From the NCBI RefSeq assembly GCF_000819725.1, contig NZ_CDDH01000015.1, forward strand, positions 61,883-125,882: DNA of 64,000 nt. Reading direction: 5' to 3'. Source of the stretch: Aeromonas australiensis. Its GTDB lineage: Bacteria > Pseudomonadota > Gammaproteobacteria > Enterobacterales > Aeromonadaceae. How positions within the stretch are numbered: the first letter of the stretch is position 1; each line of letters opens with the position of its first letter. The notes below the pieces were generated by a model that saw only the letters and a program-made list of their open reading frames with translations, searched no databases and had not been told where the DNA came from. Positions 57,446 to 64,000 of the stretch are shown one piece after another. Both the position numbers and the translations under genes were made by a program.

Positions 57446-57475
57446 AATAATGCCGCTCAAGGGCGGCATTATTCA
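57446..57475 (-). terminator. Intrinsic terminator after hns
   Basis: AATAATGCCGC and GCGGCATTATT pair around TCAAGG; the minus-strand side is followed by a T-rich tract. Confidence 0.85.
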
Positions 57476-57493
57476 ATCTCTGAACCTGACGAA

Positions 57494-57904
57494 TTAAATC
57501 AGGAAATCGTTCAGATCTTTACCCAGAGCAACTTGGGCAGCAATGGCTTTTGGCATACGACCTTGACCGGTCCAGGTTTTTTCCTGGCCATCTTCTTCGT
57601 ACTTGTATTTAGCCGGGCGCGGAGCACGCTTGCTCTTGGCAGCGCCAGTCGCCGCAGCGGGAGCTGCCGCATTGGCCAGCAGCTCACGAGGATCAATACC
57701 GGCCTGCTGCAGCATTTCGGTAAATTCACTCAGTTTGCGCTGACGCTCTTCCTGTTCTGCACGCTCCTGCTCAACAGAATCGGCGCGCTCTTGGAAAACC
57801 AGGTCAAACTTCTCTTTAGCTTCCAGCAGTTGCTCAAACGGCAGTTCACGAATGGCCGCACGCAGGCTGCGAATGTTCAACAGAACTTTCAGAAACTCGT
57901 TCAT
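57494..57904 (-). CDS. hns: H-NS family nucleoid-associated protein
   Basis: The product has 136 residues from ATG 57904 after GAGGAAATA. Residues 1-65 are the coiled-coil oligomerisation region (LKVLLNIRSLRAAIRELPFE, then ERAEQEERQRKLSEFTEML). An Ala-rich linker with basic patch (AKSKRAPRPAKY) leads to the DNA-binding end, TWTGQGRMPKAIAAQV, where Q-G-R is the AT-hook-like core. It silences AT-rich, often horizontally acquired DNA, which here would include the yffB island and the polysaccharide genes. Confidence 0.95.
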   Translation of the reverse strand: MNEFLKVLLNIRSLRAAIRELPFEQLLEAKEKFDLVFQERADSVEQERAEQEERQRKLSEFTEMLQQAGIDPRELLANAAAPAAATGAAKSKRAPRPAKYKYEEDGQEKTWTGQGRMPKAIAAQVALGKDLNDFLI

Positions 57905-58460
57905 TATTTCCTCACTAAAAGCCGGTTACAGGGATAACCATTTCAGAATAGCATGGACAATTCCTAACATCATACAGTTTTTCTATATTAGCGTTCTTTT
58001 TTCTTAATTTTCACCATCAAGATCGAATGCGCGTCACTATCAATAACAAAAACTGGCACGCAGACATTCTGGGAGGAGAGGATTACTCTCTTGTGCCCAA
58101 AAACCGCTGGTATTGCAAGACTCATTAATTTCCAGTTCAGTATCCTGCAGAGTAGCCCCCTGAGCTCCGCGATATAAGCCTTGAGCACAGATTGTTAGCA
58201 TGCGTTCAACATATGTGGCAAGCCTGCCCCTATCCGTTTCTTCTGGCCCCAGCCCCGTTATTCAGATCATGAAGAGCTGTCCCAATTGACCATAACCCGA
58301 CACCACATCATCAATAAAAACAATTATAAATCAGCACCTTGGAATCTATACGCAACTTTTAAATGTCTCTCTTTTATAACCTGCATTGCAGATGCATGTG
58401 CCTAAAAACATATGCCTAAAATCAAGCTGATCAGGTATCTGGCATCCAGAACACAAGTAA
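57905..58460. other. AT-rich intergenic region between hns and the polysaccharide cluster
   Basis: About 550 bp without a supportable gene. It holds the hns promoter region and is AT-rich near 57960-58030 and 58310-58420. A 66-residue minus-strand frame at 57988-58188 has no recognisable features. Confidence 0.5.
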
Positions 58461-58495
58461 TAAAAAAGCCAGCCTTTTTGAAAGGCTGGCTTGCT
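58461..58495 (-). terminator. Intrinsic terminator at the end of the polysaccharide cluster
   Basis: AAGCCAGCCTTT and AAAGGCTGGCTT form a 12 bp stem; the minus-strand side continues TTTTTTATTA. It lies 17 bases after the ligase gene. Confidence 0.9.
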
Positions 58496-58511
58496 CCGTA
58501 GTCAAATAGCA

Positions 58512-60245
58512 CTAGTTATTCTTGGTTATATTCTTGGCTGGTTGATCAACACCGGTCATCACCGCTTTGGCTGCCGACCCGATTAAAAGGGGTTCGGTTG
58601 GATAGAGCTTAAGTGCTGCTGTTCGCATCCCATTGGCTTCCTCCGTTCGGCCCAATGCATTTAGTGCGATCACCATATTGGCGTAGATGTTGGCGCGTGG
58701 TGTATGGCGTACAAATGCCTGCCCCCACTCTAGATAAGCTTCCAGTTCTGCCTTATTGCTGGTCTGCAAGCCCACCATCAGCCGGACCGAGTTCACATCA
58801 AACTCGACTCGGGTCAACCAGGCCATGGGGTTAACAATATCAAGTAGCAAGGCTGGCTCTTTATACCCGCCCCGTTCATATTTGGTGACAACCCAAGCGG
58901 TGTGAATAGCTGTGAGCATAAAAGGTACAACCAGCAACGGGATCGCAATCGCCATAAATCGCAATAACAACCAGGGGCGGCACTCCCTATCCCACCATGA
59001 TGAGACACCATGACTCACCACGTTACTCTCTTCAATTTCAGTATCGATGCTATAAATCAGCGTCAGCAACAACCACCACTGTACGATGGCATGATAAAGA
59101 GGATATTCCGTCTGGGTATGGAGCAATATCGGCATAACCAGAGCAAGTAGAGCCATGGCATTAACCCAACGCACACTCGTCAGACGCACTAATAGCGCGC
59201 CCCCCATTATCACCATCCCAATGATGGGGGCAATGCCACCCTCAACCGCCCAATAGAGAAACTCATTGTGGGGATGGTCAAGGTTGTAAATTTCCATTCC
59301 TATATCTGGACTAAGGCTTCTAGCCTCAACATAACGATGTAAAAAAGTAGACTCAAAACCTCCATAACCGATACCAACCATCCAATGCTGTGTTACTAGA
59401 CCGTAGGTAAAAGACCATATATTCGAACGAACCCCACCAGACTGATAAATCTCCACCCCGCGTTTTACCCCCGCCATCCCATATTGGGATAACAAGCCAA
59501 GGGCTAGTGCAACAATAACCAGAGCCAATATCCGCCATAGCAAACGTTGGCGATAAAGTTGCGGCATTAATAGAAACAGCGCCAGCAGTCCACCTAATTG
59601 CCCCACCCGGGATTGCAACACAACTAGCAACAGTGTTGCTGATAGAATGACGCCATAGCGCAGAGCCATCAGCAGGCGGCTGCTCTCACTGCGCAACTCC
59701 AGCCAGATAGCCAGGGCAAGTCCAGTCGCCATAAAGCTCGCCATCACATTGGGTTGCTGAAAGATCCCGTAAGGGCGATTGGCGTTGGTGTCATAGCCAA
59801 TCCAGTTACCTGGCGTCAGCAGATAAAACTGCACCAGCCCAAGCACCGCCTCTATCGCAATGGCGATCAGGATGAGATAGAGCAAGCGATCTCGCTGCCA
59901 ACGATTAAAACGCCATTGATAGAGCCCGAACAAAAACAGCAGGCCCGCGAAGAGCCCCAACAATCGAGGGATAGCATAATCCTTGAACTCAAAGCCGGGA
60001 TAAAACATGGGCAGCAACAGCAAGAGCGCCCCCATCCATAAACCAGCTTGCAAGGGAGAGAAAACCAGTCTCTGGCGCAAGGTCACTTGCCACAATCCCA
60101 ACCCAATAGCCAGAGAGGCGAAGATCCATCCCCAGGTATTAAAGGGCAGATAGAGCCCGGCACCACCCGGGTTGTGCATAAAAAAATGCATCCCCAACAA
60201 CCAATAGAGCCCACATAAAACCATCATGATTCGCGTTAACGTCAC
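58512..60245 (-). CDS. O-oligosaccharyltransferase/O-antigen ligase, PglL/Wzy_C type
   Basis: The product has 577 residues from GTG 60245, seven bases after AAGGAG; a GTG at 60266 is possible. About 12-13 helices are predicted. The large periplasmic loop has GYGGFESTFLHRYVEARS and LDHPHNEFLYWAVEGGIAP, the Wzy_C motif with the His used in PglL and WaaL enzymes. PQPNVMASF-type FQQPNVMASFMATGL is also typical of PglL. The C-terminal 130 residues form a soluble Wzy_C_2-like domain. It transfers a lipid-linked glycan to pilin (O-glycosylation) or to lipid A core. Which acceptor is used cannot be told here. Confidence 0.85.
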   Translation of the reverse strand: MTLTRIMMVLCGLYWLLGMHFFMHNPGGAGLYLPFNTWGWIFASLAIGLGLWQVTLRQRLVFSPLQAGLWMGALLLLLPMFYPGFEFKDYAIPRLLGLFAGLLFLFGLYQWRFNRWQRDRLLYLILIAIAIEAVLGLVQFYLLTPGNWIGYDTNANRPYGIFQQPNVMASFMATGLALAIWLELRSESSRLLMALRYGVILSATLLLVVLQSRVGQLGGLLALFLLMPQLYRQRLLWRILALVIVALALGLLSQYGMAGVKRGVEIYQSGGVRSNIWSFTYGLVTQHWMVGIGYGGFESTFLHRYVEARSLSPDIGMEIYNLDHPHNEFLYWAVEGGIAPIIGMVIMGGALLVRLTSVRWVNAMALLALVMPILLHTQTEYPLYHAIVQWWLLLTLIYSIDTEIEESNVVSHGVSSWWDRECRPWLLLRFMAIAIPLLVVPFMLTAIHTAWVVTKYERGGYKEPALLLDIVNPMAWLTRVEFDVNSVRLMVGLQTSNKAELEAYLEWGQAFVRHTPRANIYANMVIALNALGRTEEANGMRTAALKLYPTEPLLIGSAAKAVMTGVDQPAKNITKNN

Positions 60246-60302
60246 AGCCCAGCTCCTTAGGCCCACCCATCATTGAAAGGGCATACAAGATACAGATAAA
60301 AA

Positions 60303-60328
60303 GAGAGGGGGCACACTGCCCCCTCGAT
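60303..60328 (-). terminator. Hairpin terminator after wzz
   Basis: GAGGGGGC and GCCCCCTC pair around ACACT; on the minus strand the hairpin is followed by TCTCTTTTTATC. It would separate wzz from the ligase gene, at least partly. Confidence 0.8.
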
Positions 60329-60345
60329 TACATCAACGATTCCAA

Positions 60346-61404
60346 TTATGCCTCTTCTGGTCGGCGAAATGCATGGCGAATCAGCACAATACCCACCCCC
60401 AGCATGCCACCCAGCAGAGTGGCCAACACCACGATCAGCGGACGTTTTGGCTTGTCGCGGCTAAGAGGTTCATCTGGCGCGTCCAGATAGGAGAAAGGGC
60501 GAAATGCGATACCGTCCAAAGAGATGCTTTTTAAGCGTGCCATCTTCACCTGCAGAGATTGCAATTTGGGTTGATAAACCTCAAGGTCGATGGATTTCAG
60601 TAATGACAGCTTTTCTTCCAGACCTTTTGAACCCAGCGAAATGAGGAAACGATCTTGCGCGTTATAGTTTTCCAGTGGCGCACTGACACCGGCCGCTTTG
60701 GCCACTTTGTTAGCCATCACCAATTCTACTATTTCCTGTTGCAGGGTACGTTTTGTGTCCTCCTGCATGATCCGATACTCCGTGTTCATGCCATCCAACT
60801 GCAGATCACGCTGTTCAGTAAGCCGGTGTGTCAACTGCTTCTGCTGCATTCTGACAATATAATCAATATACTCTTCTAACATTGCCAGCGACCTCTCGGA
60901 GGTAGGGGCCGCAAACTTGAGCTCAACACCCGGCACCTCCCCCTTCTTATCTACGGGCTGAGCAGTGACAGATTTACTCCAGTCGCGCAGCCAACGCACC
61001 TGCGCCTTGCTATCCAACCCATGGTTTTTTACAACCTCTGCAAATAAAGGGCTGGCTTTGAGATAGTTACGGCGATTCTCGTAACTGTTGAACTCCAGAA
61101 TAAATTCCTGGTGTAGATCTTTTCCACTGGGAAAACCGCCAAGACCCAATACAGTTGCCTGCTTTGAGACTTTCAGCATCGGTGTCATGTCCTCCGGCTT
61201 AGGCGCAGCCACCACTGCCGAAGCGGACCACTGCTGGGGTGCCAACAGCGCATACGCAATACCGCCTAAAGCAAACACCAGGGTAACCAGCATAATAAGC
61301 AGCTTCTGACGCCACAACACCAGCATCAGCTCACGAAAATCAATCTCATCAGAGGCAGCAGGTACTACCCACTGTGCCGGTACATCTGGACTTTTTTCTT
61401 TCAT
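60346..61404 (-). CDS. wzz: Polysaccharide chain length determinant, Wzz family
   Basis: The product has 352 residues from ATG 61404. EIDFRELMLVLWRQKLLIML starts helix 1 (about 30-60). A long periplasmic, mostly helical domain (70-315) follows. The C-terminal helix follows a Pro-rich start (DEPLSRDKPKRPLIVVLATLLGG, in parts), the Wzz signature. It sets the modal length of O-antigen made by Wzy. It lies between wecA and the ligase gene, all on the minus strand. Confidence 0.9.
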   Translation of the reverse strand: MKEKSPDVPAQWVVPAASDEIDFRELMLVLWRQKLLIMLVTLVFALGGIAYALLAPQQWSASAVVAAPKPEDMTPMLKVSKQATVLGLGGFPSGKDLHQEFILEFNSYENRRNYLKASPLFAEVVKNHGLDSKAQVRWLRDWSKSVTAQPVDKKGEVPGVELKFAAPTSERSLAMLEEYIDYIVRMQQKQLTHRLTEQRDLQLDGMNTEYRIMQEDTKRTLQQEIVELVMANKVAKAAGVSAPLENYNAQDRFLISLGSKGLEEKLSLLKSIDLEVYQPKLQSLQVKMARLKSISLDGIAFRPFSYLDAPDEPLSRDKPKRPLIVVLATLLGGMLGVGIVLIRHAFRRPEEA

Positions 61405-61524
61405 CACTGTCTCACGTTAGGTTAAAACAAAAGATACAGGCATTTCAGTATGTAGCAACTCAAACAATTCGATATATGTACAAGGACTGGTCTAAAATAA
61501 CATGAGTGCTCAGTTAACTAAAAC

Positions 61525-62562
61525 TCATTGTTTCCGTCTAATCCAAGCTAAAAAACGCCATATTGAATTCAGCCCCCACAGATATAGTATGAAAAAGCAT
61601 AAAAAAACAATAAAACTTAATAACTCAGGCACTCGTATTGACTCGAAGTAAATACCAATTACAGCACATGCTGCTGCCAAAAAACAAATAAAGCATAAGG
61701 CCTGATTAGGAGATAACCCCGCACGCATACATATATGATGTAAATGTTCTCTGTCAGGTTTAAAGGGGGAGTGTCCTTTACGAATGCGCCTAATCATAAT
61801 CGCTACCATATCAATCAACGGTATAGCAATTAACCATAATGCGGTGACAGGATACATCTGCGCTTTAGGACCTTGCGTACCTTGTAGCAAGGTCCAGATA
61901 ACGGTAAAGCCTATCAGCATACTTCCAGCATCCCCCATAAAAACCTTGCGACGCGTTCCAAAAGGAAATCCCAGATTAAGAATGACATAGGGGATGACAA
62001 CGATCATCATTAATAGACAAAACCGAGCTAATAATAACTGTTCGTCAATATAATTAAGGTACGCTAACCCACCAAAGGTGACTAGAGTTAGCCCACCTAG
62101 CAAGCCATCGATACCATCAACCATATTAAAAGCATTGATGGCGCCCAGAACGGCAAAAACAGTCACAATATAACTAAGAGGCCCTAATACAATTTCATGG
62201 CCAAAGGCTAACCCCCCTAAACTTTTTAGAGAAAGTCCAGCACCAAAGATCATGGCACAAGAGATTAATATCTGCACAACCAAGCGGATACGATAGTCAA
62301 CATCATATTTATCGTCTATTGCTCCCATGATAACCAAGACGGAAGCACACAAAACATAGATATCTGAACTAGTTAATAAATCAGGTTTGAACCATAACGC
62401 CAACATCAAAGTCAAATAGATAGAAATCCCACCCACCAAAGGAACTGCACCTTGGTGTAGTTTTCGCTCATTAGGCCGGTCAACAAGATTTATTTTTTTA
62501 GCCACCTTTCGTAAAAAAAACAAGCATATAAATGCTGTGATGAAAAAAATTGCATATTCCAT
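61525..62562 (-). CDS. wecA: Undecaprenyl-phosphate GlcNAc-1-phosphate transferase, WecA type
   Basis: The product has 345 residues and about 11 helices. LVDRPNERKLHQGAVPLVGG, VIMGAIDDKYDVDYRIRLVVQ, NAFNMVDGIDGLLGGL, RKVFMGDAGSMLIGF and DREHLHHICMRAGLS are the polyprenyl-phosphate HexNAc-1-P transferase motifs in order, including the DD pair and the HxHH-like HLHH. It starts O-antigen (and often enterobacterial common antigen) synthesis on the lipid carrier in the inner membrane. Base composition is AT-richer than in the chaperone region. Confidence 0.93.
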   Translation of the reverse strand: MEYAIFFITAFICLFFLRKVAKKINLVDRPNERKLHQGAVPLVGGISIYLTLMLALWFKPDLLTSSDIYVLCASVLVIMGAIDDKYDVDYRIRLVVQILISCAMIFGAGLSLKSLGGLAFGHEIVLGPLSYIVTVFAVLGAINAFNMVDGIDGLLGGLTLVTFGGLAYLNYIDEQLLLARFCLLMMIVVIPYVILNLGFPFGTRRKVFMGDAGSMLIGFTVIWTLLQGTQGPKAQMYPVTALWLIAIPLIDMVAIMIRRIRKGHSPFKPDREHLHHICMRAGLSPNQALCFICFLAAACAVIGIYFESIRVPELLSFIVFLCFFILYLWGLNSIWRFLAWIRRKQ

Positions 62563-62676
62563 TCTATGCCACCAAAGAAAGATATAATTTTATGGTTAGA
62601 AATAAAATCAACTCAATAAAAAATAAAAACCAGCCCCCAATAAATTAAGCAATTAAAATCAGCATCAATTGGACGA

Positions 62677-63732
62677 TTAAACGAAAAGCTGTTCATATTT
62701 ATCGACTACACTACGCCATTGATATTTATCACTTGCAATTTGCCTCATCCTCTCCCCGGAATGAACTACATGTTCATCATACTTTTCAATAAGCTGGCGC
62801 AACGTTTCTATGCTATTAAAATATAGAGCACTGTTATCTGTAGTATAGCGATTGAAAATACAATCAAATGCATATATTGGCATGCCAAATTGCATGGCTT
62901 CAACCAAAGAAGGATTGGTACCACCAGCAGAATGACCATGCACGTATCCCTTACATTGCCTTCTCATCTTATAGAGTACGGAGATATCATAAATAGGATC
63001 AACAATCTCTATATTTTCATAATGCGAAAACCTGCTTTTAAGCGCACGACCATATTCACTTGCCTCCCAGTTACCAATGAAGCACAATTTCTCTCTAGAT
63101 TTAGAAAAGGCAGTCAGGATCAATTCAATATTATTCTCAGGCTCTATCCGACAAAGTGAAAGATAAAAATCATCTTTGACATAATTTTCCTGGTGTTCGA
63201 CTTGTAATGCATGGTCTCCACCATAAGCTATGACCTCACTGACAACACCATATTCATCCATTACATAATCAGCGATACCCTGATTATCTGATACGACAGC
63301 ATCTGAAAAACGAACGGCAAGTTTTTCCGAAAATTTCAAAAATTTTTTCGTCAGCCATCCCCACTTGTCGCGCCGCCACTCCAGTCCATCAATATTCGTA
63401 ACAATACGTGACGAACTAAACAACCGATAGATGGGTAAAAACAAACAACCAGAGACCCCCAATATCAATGTGACATCAGGTTTTTTCTTAAGGCAAATTA
63501 TCAGACTTAATATATCATAAGGTATACTAGAGACCCCATTAGCCTTGATCGGGAGATATAACAACGAAGCATCTTTATAATTTTCAGATTTTGTCTGATA
63601 GGAGTGAGAAGAGCAAAAAATATGATATTTTACACTGTCTGACTGAAAGTCGACAAGATTTTGCACTAAAGATTCAAAACCGCCATAGCAAGCCGGTATA
63701 CCGACAGTACCAATTACAGCAACATTATTCAT
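62677..63732 (-). CDS. Glycosyltransferase, GT4 with DUF1972-type start (rhamnosyltransferase-like)
   Basis: The product has 351 residues from ATG 63732. NVAVIGTVGIPACYGGFESLVQNL is the DUF1972 opening seen in Cps2T/RgpB-like beta-1,4-rhamnosyltransferases. SDAVVSDNQGIADYVMDEYG and YVHGHSAGGTNPSLVEAMQFG give the GT-B donor site with the E-x7-E-like region. It adds a sugar, possibly rhamnose, to the lipid-linked O-unit. Codon usage is clearly AT-rich, fitting a horizontally shared O-antigen cluster. Confidence 0.85.
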   Translation of the reverse strand: MNNVAVIGTVGIPACYGGFESLVQNLVDFQSDSVKYHIFCSSHSYQTKSENYKDASLLYLPIKANGVSSIPYDILSLIICLKKKPDVTLILGVSGCLFLPIYRLFSSSRIVTNIDGLEWRRDKWGWLTKKFLKFSEKLAVRFSDAVVSDNQGIADYVMDEYGVVSEVIAYGGDHALQVEHQENYVKDDFYLSLCRIEPENNIELILTAFSKSREKLCFIGNWEASEYGRALKSRFSHYENIEIVDPIYDISVLYKMRRQCKGYVHGHSAGGTNPSLVEAMQFGMPIYAFDCIFNRYTTDNSALYFNSIETLRQLIEKYDEHVVHSGERMRQIASDKYQWRSVVDKYEQLFV

Positions 63733-64000
63733 CAAATCGAGCCCTAATTATAAATATTTATCACCACGAATTCTTTATCTGAAATATTTCAGAACTTCAT
63801 AAATGGGAGACGATATATTTTTATAGAAGATATTTGTTTTTGATAGACAAATTGTAATGGCTAGTACTCTTATAAAAAGATCACGTGTTGTCGCTGATTG
63901 TATAGAGACATATCGAGTATTCTGTCATCTATAATTGGATAAGTAATCTCCCCTGCGCAATATCTCACTCCCATTGCTCATGTTTAGATTGTTTAGATTG
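63733..64000. other. AT-rich end of window within the O-antigen cluster
   Basis: These 268 bases contain no frame I can support on either strand. The next gene upstream in the cluster must start beyond the window. Only very short minus-strand frames occur (about 34 residues near 63870-63975). Confidence 0.5.

Noticed and set aside
57988..58188. 66-residue minus-strand frame upstream of hns
   Set aside because: No family features and the region is the AT-rich hns upstream region.
63733..64000. JUMPstart/ops element or a further gene end
   Set aside because: No GGCGGTAGC-type sequence on either strand and only tiny frames; the operon start lies outside the window.

Overview
The window looks like a chromosomal stretch from a gammaproteobacterium very close to Aeromonas. 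The evidence is gene content and protein similarity recalled from known families: the yffB-dapE-ypfN, dnaJ-dnaK-grpE-nadK-recN and bamE neighbourhoods, an H-NS family protein, a TTG-started NhaP2, an scr sucrose regulon, and a high-GC housekeeping background. No database search was possible, so the genus is an inference.

Layout. 1-6100: the end of asnS, an orphan periplasmic solute-binding protein, a DcuB-type dicarboxylate carrier, an M20 peptidase next to a DcuC-type carrier with a perfect FNR box, and a small unknown gene. 6300-8680: a roughly 2.1 kb AT-rich insertion in the 5' end of yffB. It is flanked by a 149 bp imperfect direct repeat that leaves one truncated and one intact yffB. It carries a tightly packed three-gene operon, two of whose products share a C-terminal CFI-type (Cys-Phe-Ile/Val-Ala) box, plus a wrecked serine recombinase. 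This is the most novel part of the window. 8647-17400: yffB, dapE, an M15 peptidase and ypfN, then nhaP2, a GH84-like glycosidase, a second CPA1 antiporter, a LysE exporter, a DUF1523-like gene and a winged-helix gene. 17440-23570: nucleoside salvage (rihA, udp), an RluA-type pseudouridine synthase, yiaY, bamE and an NAD(P)-binding protein. 23700-29530: a PLP decarboxylase, lplA, and a large sensor protein that joins NMT1, PAS, GGDEF and hemerythrin domains.

29580-35500: a four-gene ABC exporter, then a sulfur module (two YeeE/YedE half-transporters and an ArsR-type regulator) facing a frameshifted YgaP-like remnant across a perfect operator. 35900-37260: MgtC and a small gene resembling its C-terminal domain. 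37340-43930: a complete sucrose PTS regulon (scrY, scrK, scrA, scrB, scrR) with three matching operators. 44090-51240: dnaJ, dnaK and grpE with sigma-32 type promoters, then nadK and recN with tandem LexA boxes. 51240-57480: heptamer repeats, ppaC, macA-macB-outer membrane factor, a second heptamer-repeat patch and hns. 58500-63730: the end of a surface polysaccharide cluster on the minus strand (rhamnosyltransferase-like gene, wecA, wzz and a PglL/Wzy_C-type ligase), visibly AT-richer at its distal end.

The genes form several working sets: anaerobic dicarboxylate exchange, DAP/lysine and peptidoglycan supply, sucrose uptake and hydrolysis, the heat-shock chaperone machine, SOS repair, multidrug or macrolide export, and surface glycan assembly.
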